Assembly (NCBI GenBank): GCA_041917975.1
Contig: JAYRWN010000212.1
Span: 1 to 15,902, forward strand
Direction: 5' to 3'
DNA: 15,902 nt
Source of the DNA: JAYRWN01 sp041917975
GTDB lineage: Bacteria > Bacteroidota > Bacteroidia > Chitinophagales > Saprospiraceae
Shown: in pieces, positions 5,248-13,306 of the stretch
Position numbering within the stretch: position 1 is the stretch's first letter
Layout: each line of letters begins with the position of its first letter
Program-made: the position numbers and the translations under genes
The notes under the pieces: model-generated
What the model saw: only the letters and a program-made list of their open reading frames with translations
Database searches by the model: none
What the model was told of the DNA's origin: nothing

Positions 5248-7866
5248 ATGATGTATTTTACCAAAATTCAGTTTCTTTCCCTGTGGTTTATCTACCAGCT
5301 GGGTTTCGCCCAGCAACCGTTCTCTCCACTGGTCGCTTCTTACGAAACCTACCGGAAAATGAAAGCGGAAACGCCCTTCAAACTGGAATGGGTTTCTTTA
5401 GGTCCTACGGTTAATTCTGCCCGGGCGGATGTCGTGCAGGTGGATCCCGCTCATCCGGGCACGATGTACGTGGGCTTTGGGTCAGGGGGCCTTTGGAAAA
5501 CCACTAATCACGGTGTCACCTGGCAATCCATCTTTGATGAACAAGCAGCGTTAGGCATCGGGGATGTTGAACTGGCTCCGTCCAATCCAAACATCATCTA
5601 CCTGGGCAGCGGAGAACACCTGAAGAAGCCACGGAATTTTACCTTACCTGGCACAGGCATGTACCGGTCAGATGATGCCGGCAAAACCTGGCGAAACATC
5701 GGCCTGGAGGATTCCTGGTCCATAGCCGAGATAGCCATCCATCCCACTAACCCGGATATCGTATTGGTAGCCGTCTTGGGCCATCTGTGGACAAAAAATA
5801 AACACCGGGGATTGTACCGTACCGAAAACGGTGGCAAAACCTGGCAGCAGGTATTGTATGTGAATGAGTCCACCGGAGCCAATGATGTAGTCATTTCTTC
5901 TGCTGATCCGCGATTTATGTACGCTTCCATGTGGGAGGTAAATCCTGGCATCAGCGGCAAAAACAGCACCGTCTACCGCAGTACAGATGGTGGGAAAACC
6001 TGGGCAATCAGAAACACCGAATTGCCTTCGGGACCAAAGATCGGACGCATTGGTCTGGCAGTATCCGCAAAAAATGCCCTCAAGGCTTATGCGCTGGTGG
6101 ATAATCTCAATTATCCTGATGGTGCAGCGGCTGAACTTTATAAAACCACCAACGGGGGAAAAAGCTGGACCAAGACCCACGAAAATCCTTTAAAGATTTT
6201 TTCCGTCATAGGCTGGTATTTTACCGATGTATATGTAAACCCTCAGCATGATGAGGAGGTATATTGTCTAGGGGTACGGCTGGCCCAGAGTAAAGATGGC
6301 GGAAAAACCTTTTCATTGATCAGCGGTCAGGTGACCCACATGCATCAGAGCCTGGCGCAGGGACTGCATTTGGATCAATGTGAGCTGTGGATCAATCCTG
6401 CGAATCCCAACCATCTGGCCCTGGGCAATGATGGCGGATTTTATGTCAGTTACGACCAGGGGCTCTCCTGGATACACTATAACAATATTCCCACTGGTGA
6501 ATTTTACGATATCACTATAGATCAAAAGAACTATTTGATCTATGGAGGCACCCAGGATGATGCTACGGTTTTTGGACCTGCGCAAGAGTTTAAGCCCAGA
6601 TTTCCTGATCCGTGGAAATATGTCTGGATAGATCCCTGGGATGGAGGGGATGGCTGCGTCACCCAAATTGATCCGGATGATCCAGCCATCATTTATTACA
6701 GCCGGCAGCATGGCGATGCGGTACGCTTGGATAAATCCACCGATACAGCAGTTAGCATCATGCCTACGCTTCCCCCGGAGGTGAACGATACGCTGGTATT
6801 TAATTATATGACGCCCTATTTTTTATCCGCTTACCACAGCAAAACGTTATATCATGGCGGGAATTACGTACTTAAAAGTACGGATCGGGGGGATACCTGG
6901 CAAGTGATCAGTCCCAATCTTACTCTATCTAAATATCCGGACAAAAAGTCATTTGCCACAGGCACCATTGTTGAATCTCCGAGCCTGCGAGGACTTCTGT
7001 ATGCCGGAACCGATCATGGTGCTTTTTGGGTTTCCAAAAATGATGGGCGTTCCTGGGAAGAACATTCCGACAGCTTGGCTAATAATTATATTCGTAGCAT
7101 TGCACCTTCGCGGTTTAATCCCTCCAGAGTATATCTGGCCATGACCGGGATAAACTACGATGACCTGGGCAGTTATCTATATGCTTCGGAAGATTATGGC
7201 CAGCATTGGAAACGGATATCCGCAGGGTTACCGGCGGAGCCCGTAAATGTAATCTTAGAGGATCCTACCCATGAGGATATAATATACGCCGGAGGCATCC
7301 GTGGCGTTTATGTCTCCATCGACCGTGGAACTACCTGGTCTTATTTAGGTAACCAAATGCCTCCTGCGGCGATAGCTGATCTCGAAATCCATACTGGCAG
7401 TATGGATTTGGTAGCCGCCACTCACGGTAGAGGTATTTATAAAATAAACCTCCAGCCCATTCAAAAGATGGTGCAACAAAAATTACCTCCGGGAATAAAT
7501 CATTTTTTTGCCCCTGAACCAGCTAAACGGCCCTGGTTTAATTCATCAGGTGGTGAAGTAGATTTTCGTACACAGGAGAAAGTTTCTTTTAGTATGTGGT
7601 TGAGCCGGGAGCAAAAGGTATCCCTTTCTATTCGGGATACCATAGGTAATGAAGTTTGGAAAACCACATTTAATGGACACCGTGGATTCAATCAGTTTCG
7701 CTGGGACCTGGTGCTGGAAAAACAAACCAGTGACGAGCCCTACTTTATACACTACGATAAATTTATCGAAGCCGGAATCTATTCAGCAAAATTAACCCTG
7801 GAGGGAGAAAATATGGAGCATCCTTTTACCGTGGTCCAGGGAGGTTCGCCATATCTAGTGAAATAA
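5248..7866 (+). CDS. Secreted Asp-box (BNR/sortilin-like) beta-propeller protein
   Basis: This is an 872-aa exported protein built largely of BNR/Asp-box propeller blades of the sortilin/VPS10 or exo-sialidase type. A signal peptide covers about residues 1-21 (GFA|QQ). I count 11 Asp-box-like motifs of the form S/T-x-D/N-x-G-x-T/S-W/F, for example WKTTNHGVTW (83-92), YRSDDAGKTW, YRTENGGKTW, YRSTDGGKTW, LKSTDRGDTW and YVSIDRGTTW. This is enough for two propellers or one large one spanning about 45-725. The C-terminal ~130 residues contain IRDTIGNEVWKTTFNG...FNQFRWDL, resembling a FlgD-like Ig fold. There is no obvious type IX sorting domain at the end. Asp boxes are structural, and I cannot see the catalytic residues of a sialidase or glucanase, so binding or polysaccharide/peptide processing are both open. 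Either ATG at 5248 or 5251 could start it. No tight operon partner is visible. Confidence 0.88.
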   Translation: MMYFTKIQFLSLWFIYQLGFAQQPFSPLVASYETYRKMKAETPFKLEWVSLGPTVNSARADVVQVDPAHPGTMYVGFGSGGLWKTTNHGVTWQSIFDEQAALGIGDVELAPSNPNIIYLGSGEHLKKPRNFTLPGTGMYRSDDAGKTWRNIGLEDSWSIAEIAIHPTNPDIVLVAVLGHLWTKNKHRGLYRTENGGKTWQQVLYVNESTGANDVVISSADPRFMYASMWEVNPGISGKNSTVYRSTDGGKTWAIRNTELPSGPKIGRIGLAVSAKNALKAYALVDNLNYPDGAAAELYKTTNGGKSWTKTHENPLKIFSVIGWYFTDVYVNPQHDEEVYCLGVRLAQSKDGGKTFSLISGQVTHMHQSLAQGLHLDQCELWINPANPNHLALGNDGGFYVSYDQGLSWIHYNNIPTGEFYDITIDQKNYLIYGGTQDDATVFGPAQEFKPRFPDPWKYVWIDPWDGGDGCVTQIDPDDPAIIYYSRQHGDAVRLDKSTDTAVSIMPTLPPEVNDTLVFNYMTPYFLSAYHSKTLYHGGNYVLKSTDRGDTWQVISPNLTLSKYPDKKSFATGTIVESPSLRGLLYAGTDHGAFWVSKNDGRSWEEHSDSLANNYIRSIAPSRFNPSRVYLAMTGINYDDLGSYLYASEDYGQHWKRISAGLPAEPVNVILEDPTHEDIIYAGGIRGVYVSIDRGTTWSYLGNQMPPAAIADLEIHTGSMDLVAATHGRGIYKINLQPIQKMVQQKLPPGINHFFAPEPAKRPWFNSSGGEVDFRTQEKVSFSMWLSREQKVSLSIRDTIGNEVWKTTFNGHRGFNQFRWDLVLEKQTSDEPYFIHYDKFIEAGIYSAKLTLEGENMEHPFTVVQGGSPYLVK

Positions 7867-8014
7867 AAGTGGGGTGGTGAATTTATTTTAAAACCTTAAG
7901 AAAAAGGGGTGTTTGTAATTATTGTGCGATATTATAGTATAGAACACTATAGCAAAATTAATTTCTTGTTATATCTGTCAAAAAGACTTAGTCATAAATA
8001 GTTTCGAAAAAAAA

Positions 8015-9148
8015 CTACACAGCAATAAATGGCAGATAATTGTACGGATTAATAGTTGCAAAGGTGGATTCTGGGTAAGTTTCCAACCAAACTTTGGGCT
8101 GTTTCGCCTCTTGTCTCGACCATTTTAATTCATATCCGTAAAGTCTTCCGTCGCGTTCCTCGACAAAATCTACTTCTTTTTGATCGTAGGTGCGCCAAAA
8201 ATAATTATTACTAAATATTTTTTGATAACGTTGTTTCTTAAGTCGCTCTGTAATTAGATAATTTTCCCATAATGCTCCAACATCATTGCGCAATGGCAAG
8301 TCATTAAAGTTATTAATGACGGCATTACGGATGCCATTGTCCCAAAAGTAATATTTAGATCCTTTAGATATTTCCTTGCGTAAGTTTCTGGAAAAACCAC
8401 CGAGTCTTTTGATAACAAAAACTTTTTCTAATAGATCAAGATATTTTTCAACGGTACGGGTATTCATACCGACGGTCTTGCTTATTTCATGCACTGAAAC
8501 TAAGCTGCCGATTTGAAAAGCCAGCATGGTTAGAATTTCGACAATTTTTTTTGATTTCCGGATGTCTTCAAACATCAGCAAGTCCTTGTAAAGATAACCA
8601 TTCACAATATGGTTCAATAACTCCTTTTTGTCAGTGAGCCCAACTGTGGTCACCACCTCAGGGTAGCTTCCATATATCAGCCGCTGTGGCAACATTTCTT
8701 TCGATTGGAAGGGCAATTCAGTTGCAGCCAGTTCAAGCTGAGCAATCGGGTACAATTCAAACTCCCATTTTCTTCCGACTAAGGGTTCTCCGGTTTTATT
8801 AGAAAGGTCAAAAGATGAAGAACCGGTCGCCAAGACCCGGACTTGGGGTAAGTGATCAACGATTAATTTTAAGTTTAAACCAATTTGAGGTACATGCTGA
8901 GCTTCATCGACCACCAGGAGGGAGTGCTTGCCTATGTTTTGCCTTAACGTCTCGATTCTTTGACTGCCCAGCCAAGCTTGTACAGCTCGGTCTTCTCCAG
9001 AAACAAAAAGATAAGAGGACCTTTCTTCAGCAAGGATATCACGGAGCAAAGTTGTTTTTCCCACCTGACGAGGTCCCAACAGCACCACGACTTTACCGGG
9101 AACCATTCTACTTTTTATCTGATCCCTAATAAAACGATGAATTTTCAT
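8015..9148 (-). CDS. AAA_14/DUF4143-family ATPase
   Basis: This is a 377-aa ATP-binding protein of the widespread AAA_14 + DUF4143 family. Walker A is GPRQVGKTT (25-33), Walker B is LLVVDEAQ (77-84), and a sensor-like TGSSSFDL (108-115) leads into the family signature GEPLVGRKWEFEL (120-132). A winged-helix-like segment (SVHEISKTVGMNTRTVEKYL, 218-237) follows. The DUF4143 C-terminus contains YDQKEVDFV (321-329) and GYELKW (338-343). D327 with E340-x-K342 resembles the PD-(D/E)xK nuclease core often seen at this end of the family. The cellular role of these proteins is unsettled; many are strain-variable accessory genes. It is transcribed alone, in AT-rich surroundings and opposite to the flanking large gene. 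A 10-bp perfect inverted repeat begins 4 bp upstream of its start codon. The family is sure; the role is unknown. Confidence 0.92.
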   Translation of the reverse strand: MKIHRFIRDQIKSRMVPGKVVVLLGPRQVGKTTLLRDILAEERSSYLFVSGEDRAVQAWLGSQRIETLRQNIGKHSLLVVDEAQHVPQIGLNLKLIVDHLPQVRVLATGSSSFDLSNKTGEPLVGRKWEFELYPIAQLELAATELPFQSKEMLPQRLIYGSYPEVVTTVGLTDKKELLNHIVNGYLYKDLLMFEDIRKSKKIVEILTMLAFQIGSLVSVHEISKTVGMNTRTVEKYLDLLEKVFVIKRLGGFSRNLRKEISKGSKYYFWDNGIRNAVINNFNDLPLRNDVGALWENYLITERLKKQRYQKIFSNNYFWRTYDQKEVDFVEERDGRLYGYELKWSRQEAKQPKVWLETYPESTFATINPYNYLPFIAV

Positions 9149-9152
9149 ACTT

Positions 9153-9186
9153 TAATACATAAAATTAATCATAAAATTATGTATTA
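9153..9186. repeat. 10-bp perfect inverted repeat before the ATPase gene
   Basis: TAATACATAA (9153-9162) and TTATGTATTA (9177-9186) are exact reverse complements separated by 14 nt. The near arm lies 4 bp from the ATPase start codon (9146-9148, minus strand). It could be an operator for a dimeric regulator (arm centres 24 bp apart) or a leader hairpin that limits ribosome access. The region is AT-rich, but a 10-bp perfect match at this spacing is unlikely to be chance. The rest of the 134-bp gap 9149-9282 shows only a near-consensus -7 element (TAACTTTA on the minus strand, about 9220). Confidence 0.5.
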
Positions 9187-9282
9187 CGATTGACTTTTAA
9201 AATTTTATTAGATAAAGTTATCGGAAAGAGTCCTTGATATGAATTATCATGGTCAACTGAATCGGCGCGATCTGCGAACTAT

Positions 9283-9927
9283 TTAATCCACCAAAAATGG
9301 ATTCGTCCTCCTCTCCTTGCCAATGGTTGTGTCCGGGCCGTGGCCGCAATACACACGCACATCATCATCCAAGGGCCACAGTTTTTCTTTGATAGAGGTG
9401 ATTAAGGTATCATAGTCCCCACCGGGAAGGTCGGTACGGCCAATGCTGCCATCAAACAACAAGTCACCCGCGATGAGGATTTTGTGTTTCGGGCTGTATA
9501 AACATATTTCACCGGGGCAGTGACCGGGAGTGAAAATGATCTGCATCTCGCTCGCACCAAAGCGAATCACTTCACCCTCTTGCAAATAACCGGCCGGACC
9601 AGGACTAGCCTCCATGCTGATACCATAATAATAAGCCATCTGTTGGGCCCGATCCAAGACCATCTGATCTTCCCGATGTATCCAGGGAGCCAAGCCCCAG
9701 GTATCAAACACAAAGCGATTGCCAAAGATATGGTCCAAATGCGTATGGGTATTTATCAATAAGACGGGTTGGAGTTTTTGATTAGTGATAAAATCACGCA
9801 AATCATCCTTTTCTTCATCTTCCAGACAGCCCGGATCGATGATGATGGCTTCTTTGGTCGGCTCATCCCATAGAATATAAGTATTCTCGGCGAAAGGGTT
9901 AAAGGTGAATTGTTTTATACTGATCAT
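9283..9927 (-). CDS. YcbL-like MBL-fold metallo-hydrolase (glyoxalase II superfamily)
   Basis: This is a single-domain cytoplasmic metallo-beta-lactamase-fold hydrolase of 214 aa. All binuclear metal ligands are present: H61-T-H63-L-D65-H66, H136 (FTPGHCPGE), D155 (LIAGDLLFDG) and H196 (VYCGHGPDT). The segments DGSIGRTDLPGGDYDTL (159-175) and CGHGPDTTIGKERRTNPFL (194-212) closely resemble YcbL-type hydrolases, so a thioester substrate such as S-lactoylglutathione or a bacillithiol/other thiol analogue is likely. The C-terminal substrate domain of classic glyoxalase II is absent. The open frame extends to 10101, but I chose the internal ATG at 9925-9927. MISIKQFTFNPFAENTY is the normal family N-terminus, the extra 58 residues are not family-like, and they would overlap the divergent gene. 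A perfect TAnnTTTG element sits 33 nt upstream of this start. Confidence 0.9.
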   Translation of the reverse strand: MISIKQFTFNPFAENTYILWDEPTKEAIIIDPGCLEDEEKDDLRDFITNQKLQPVLLINTHTHLDHIFGNRFVFDTWGLAPWIHREDQMVLDRAQQMAYYYGISMEASPGPAGYLQEGEVIRFGASEMQIIFTPGHCPGEICLYSPKHKILIAGDLLFDGSIGRTDLPGGDYDTLITSIKEKLWPLDDDVRVYCGHGPDTTIGKERRTNPFLVD

Positions 9928-9960
9928 ACGAATTTGTCTTAAATTGGCAACAAATAAAAA

Positions 9961-9968
9961 CAAAGTTA
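9961..9968 (-). promoter_or_regulatory. -7 promoter element (TAACTTTG) of the MBL hydrolase
   Basis: On the minus strand this reads TAACTTTG, a perfect TAnnTTTG match. Transcription would begin near 9954, leaving a leader of about 25-30 nt before the ATG at 9927. The -33 region is T-rich (TTTTC) rather than TTG, so only half of the promoter is convincing. It lies in the 67-bp divergent gap, and its position supports trimming both neighbouring genes to their internal starts. Confidence 0.5.
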
Positions 9969-9994
9969 AGCGGTTCGATCGTTTAAAGAAAAGG

Positions 9995-12900
9995 ATGCAG
10001 ATCATCAGGAAAATAGGTTGGTTTGTTAGTTTAGCCGTCTGGGGAGTAATGACGTCGTTATCGGCGCAGAACACCCAGGAAGAGTATGGCAAAAACCGCA
10101 TTCAGTACCACGATGATTTTGATGATTGGTGGCAGTATGAAACTCGCAACTTCGTCACCCGCTGGTATGGTAAATCACGGTGGATAGGGATACAGGCTAT
10201 GCAAATTGCCGAGAATGATTTTGACGAAATTCAGAGTATCCTGGAACATCGCCTTAATGAAAAAATAGAGTTACTGGTGTATGTGGATCAGACCGATGTT
10301 AAACAAAGTAACGTGGGTGAGGAAGAAACTTTTATCAGTAGTGATCGCACCACCACCGTATCTGGCAACAAAATTTTTGTCTACTTTGATGGACATCCCC
10401 AACATTTGCGCCGCCAAATCAGGGAAGGTATCACCCATATTTATCTGGATGCTATCCTTTTCGGGAGCAACCTTCAGCAGATGATCCAAAATTCGGTAAG
10501 CCTTAAATTGCCTGAATGGTATAAAACCGGACTAATAGCTTATGTTGGTGAGGAGTGGAGTGTAGAGCAGGACAACGCCTTACGTGAAATCTACCGGTTG
10601 ATGCCCAATGCCCGGTTTGAAAAAATAGCTAATCGTTATCCCCGCCCTTTAGGCCAAGCTTTCTGGTACTATGTGGCCAAGACTTATGGCAGATCCTCAT
10701 TAGCCAACATCATCTATCTCACCCGTATTAATCGTTCGCTGAAGCGCTCTTTTATTTTTATTCTGGGGGTGCCATACCAGCAGATCATGAAAGATTGCCG
10801 GGAGTTTTTTGCGGAGCGTTATAAACATGAAAACGAAGCCTTGGCCCCTCTGCCCGATTCGTTTATGGTGGCCACTCGATTGCGCAAGGAGGTGGAGATT
10901 ACCGCGTTGCGCTGGAGTCCAGATCAGCGCTATCTGGCCTATGTGAGTAATAACCAGGGTAAAACCCGCATTCACATCTATGATGCCCGCGAACAAACTA
11001 CGTTTCGCATCTTCAAACATGGATTTCGCAATAACATCCAGGAGACGGACCACAATTATCCGGTGATCTGGTGGCATCCGCGGCAGCCTCAGCTTTGGTT
11101 TGTTTATGAACGCAAGGATGTGCTGCTCCTGGCCAGCCTCAATATCAATGATGGCTCTTATGCCGAACGGCCGTTAAATCCAACTCTGATGCGAATATTC
11201 AGTGCTGATTTTTTGGATGATGAGCATCTGCTGATGTCAGCGCTGGTGCAAGGACAAACGGACCTGTATCTTTTCAATTTGCGCAGGAATAATTACGCGC
11301 GGTTAACCAATGATCGCTTTGTCGAAAACCAGTTACAAACTTTTGCCCGGGAAGGGGACGGAACGAAATTTCTATTCACCGGCAACCATCTTTCCCCAGA
11401 CTCGTTTTTATGCCTCCAACCAACAGAAATCTTTGAAGGCACCATAAAAGGGGACAGTGTCACTTTGAAACTGCTCACCTCCAGTACCCATTTTAATGAC
11501 TTATATCCTCAGCATCTGATAGACCGGGTGCTACATCTCAGTGAAGCCAATGGGGTGTACAATCTCGTGCAAACTATGGATAAGACGACCACCTCACTGA
11601 GCAATTACCGGCAAAACATATTGGGGATGGCTGCAGGACAAGACGCTGTAGCCATAACCAGCAAGACTAAAGACCGCACCAGATTATATATATTACCTAC
11701 ATCCCAGCTCACGGCCATTTCTCCGACCTATACTGAATATTTCCGGCTCAACTATGGTTATAGTGACCAAGGTGGTCCTGAGTCTGATCAACCGAACAAA
11801 CGTTCGGAAGATGTGCAAGCTGCCCAGGATGCCAAAGAATACCGTTTTCAGAGTCTCTTTCCTGATCCTCCACCTCCAACCGGGCAGGGCGAACAAACCA
11901 CTTTTACCAGTCCAATACCTCAACTGGTAAACCCAAGTCAACCGGAACAAAGCTATTTGCCCAATCAGCCGGTAGTCCCTTTTTTGTTTCCCCGCATGTT
12001 GGCCTCCCGATTGAATTTTAAGTTCATCCGCTTTTATTCGAATTTTGACAATGAACTCCTGTTTGGAGGATTGAATACGTATTCCGGCACCAAAAAAGGA
12101 TACGAATTCCCTCCCATGGGATTCCATGTGAAAGCATACATAAAGGACATCTTTGAAGACTATTCTTTGGAAGGAGGTCTGCGGTTGCCGACCACTTTTG
12201 ACGGATCAGAGTACTACGTTCTATTTGACAACAAAAAGGCTCGCATTGATAAACGTTATGCCTTTTATCGCCGGGCCCGTTTTGTGGATGAAGGCAGCAA
12301 TAGTTTTATTGACAGCCGGACCCATGATAAAAGCGTGATTGCTTTAACTCAATGGAGTTACCCGTTTTCGGTATACAGCAGCCTGAGAGCAACCGGCACA
12401 CTCCGTTTCGATAATCTCACCTTGTTGGCGTCGGACCCGCAAAATCTGAATGAACCTGGATTAGATCAGCAGCGTTTGGGTTTACGCCTCGAGTACATCT
12501 TTGATAATGCGCTAAATATAGACCTCAATCTGAAAAACGGTGCGCTGTTTAAGGCTTATGTGGAAGCTGTAAAAAAAATGGAAATCCAGGTCTTTGATCA
12601 GTGGTCCTTAAACCTGGCCAAAGGATTTATGACCGTGTTGGGGTTTGATGGGCGTTATTACCAACGTTTGGACCGGCACAGCATCGCTGCCGTCCGGCTC
12701 ACCGGAGCCACTTCCCTCGGGTCGGAGCGCATCTTATACTCCATGGGCGGCATAGAGAACTGGTTATTCCCCCGCGTGGACAATGACATCCCGGTACCTG
12801 GTGGAGTCAATTATGCTTACAGTGCTTTGGCCGCCAATATGCGAGGCTTCCCACAAAATATCCGCAATGGCACCTCGTATTTGTTATTAAATGGAGAGGT

Positions 12901-13231
12901 ACGCGTGCCTTTGCTGAAATACTTTTTCCCCTACAGGATCCAATCACAATTTCTACGGAATTTTCAACTGATTGGGTTCGCGGACGCCGGCACTGCCTGG
13001 CATGGCTCAAACCCATTTTCAGAAGATAATCCGCTCAATCTGGTCACCTTGTCCAATCCGCTGGTTACTATCAATGTCAATTATAGTCGCTTCCCGATCA
13101 TCATGGGCTATGGTGTTGGGGCGCGTTTTTTTATGCTCGGTTATTTGGTACGTTTAGATTATGCCTGGGGCCTGGAAAATGGGTTGGTCCGGCCACCGCG
13201 TTTGCATGTGGGATTTGGTTTGGATTTTTAA
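9995..13231 (+). CDS. Outer-membrane protein: degenerate gluzincin-like domain, TolB-like propeller, Omp85-like barrel
   Basis: The 1078-aa product is a three-part envelope protein. The signal peptide is MQIIRKIGWFV...SLSA|Q (cleavage near 24), which is why I start at 9995 rather than at the upstream ATG (9905). Residues about 30-280 follow the layout of a gluzincin peptidase but with lost ligands: EGITH (144-148) where HExxH is expected, and LPEWYKTGLIAY (172-183), where the third Glu is Thr178. GQAFWYYVAKTYG (220-232) also fits that family. Residues about 300-600 look like TolB/WD40-type blades (LRWSPDQRYLAYVSNN and similar). A Pro/Gln-rich linker (about 623-665) leads to a barrel from about 665. 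It contains RGF (950-952), FADAGTAW, a GVGARF strand and a C-terminal Phe, as in Omp85/BamA proteins. No POTRA domains are visible. It may act in outer-membrane assembly or surface display; the exact role is unknown. Confidence 0.85.
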   Translation: MQIIRKIGWFVSLAVWGVMTSLSAQNTQEEYGKNRIQYHDDFDDWWQYETRNFVTRWYGKSRWIGIQAMQIAENDFDEIQSILEHRLNEKIELLVYVDQTDVKQSNVGEEETFISSDRTTTVSGNKIFVYFDGHPQHLRRQIREGITHIYLDAILFGSNLQQMIQNSVSLKLPEWYKTGLIAYVGEEWSVEQDNALREIYRLMPNARFEKIANRYPRPLGQAFWYYVAKTYGRSSLANIIYLTRINRSLKRSFIFILGVPYQQIMKDCREFFAERYKHENEALAPLPDSFMVATRLRKEVEITALRWSPDQRYLAYVSNNQGKTRIHIYDAREQTTFRIFKHGFRNNIQETDHNYPVIWWHPRQPQLWFVYERKDVLLLASLNINDGSYAERPLNPTLMRIFSADFLDDEHLLMSALVQGQTDLYLFNLRRNNYARLTNDRFVENQLQTFAREGDGTKFLFTGNHLSPDSFLCLQPTEIFEGTIKGDSVTLKLLTSSTHFNDLYPQHLIDRVLHLSEANGVYNLVQTMDKTTTSLSNYRQNILGMAAGQDAVAITSKTKDRTRLYILPTSQLTAISPTYTEYFRLNYGYSDQGGPESDQPNKRSEDVQAAQDAKEYRFQSLFPDPPPPTGQGEQTTFTSPIPQLVNPSQPEQSYLPNQPVVPFLFPRMLASRLNFKFIRFYSNFDNELLFGGLNTYSGTKKGYEFPPMGFHVKAYIKDIFEDYSLEGGLRLPTTFDGSEYYVLFDNKKARIDKRYAFYRRARFVDEGSNSFIDSRTHDKSVIALTQWSYPFSVYSSLRATGTLRFDNLTLLASDPQNLNEPGLDQQRLGLRLEYIFDNALNIDLNLKNGALFKAYVEAVKKMEIQVFDQWSLNLAKGFMTVLGFDGRYYQRLDRHSIAAVRLTGATSLGSERILYSMGGIENWLFPRVDNDIPVPGGVNYAYSALAANMRGFPQNIRNGTSYLLLNGEVRVPLLKYFFPYRIQSQFLRNFQLIGFADAGTAWHGSNPFSEDNPLNLVTLSNPLVTINVNYSRFPIIMGYGVGARFFMLGYLVRLDYAWGLENGLVRPPRLHVGFGLDF

Positions 13232-13237
13232 GGGAGA

Positions 13238-13259
13238 TAAGGATTTCCTGATATCCTTA
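13238..13259 (+). terminator. Possible terminator after the outer-membrane protein gene
   Basis: TAAGGAT (13238-13244) pairs perfectly with ATCCTTA (13253-13259) around an 8-nt loop, beginning 6 bp after the stop codon. The following GGTTATTTAATATTTCC is U-rich but interrupted, so this is a moderate terminator at best. Confidence 0.4.
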
Positions 13260-13306
13260 GGTTATTTAATATTTCCTTAGCAAATAATAAATTAGTCAAA
13301 CAATTC

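Noticed and set aside
5598..6711. Several minus-strand frames of 120-170 codons under the propeller gene
   Set aside because: The plus-strand Asp-box repeats explain this stretch; repeated motifs in GC-moderate DNA create long antisense frames, and none shows a family feature.
7933..7951. TATAGT/ACTATA inverted repeat between the propeller and ATPase genes
   Set aside because: Six weak pairs and no U-tract; it is between convergent genes but too weak to call as a terminator.
11693..12127. 144-codon minus-strand frame inside the outer-membrane protein gene
   Set aside because: It is antisense to the continuous plus-strand frame that covers the Pro-rich linker and barrel; no start context or recognisable domain.
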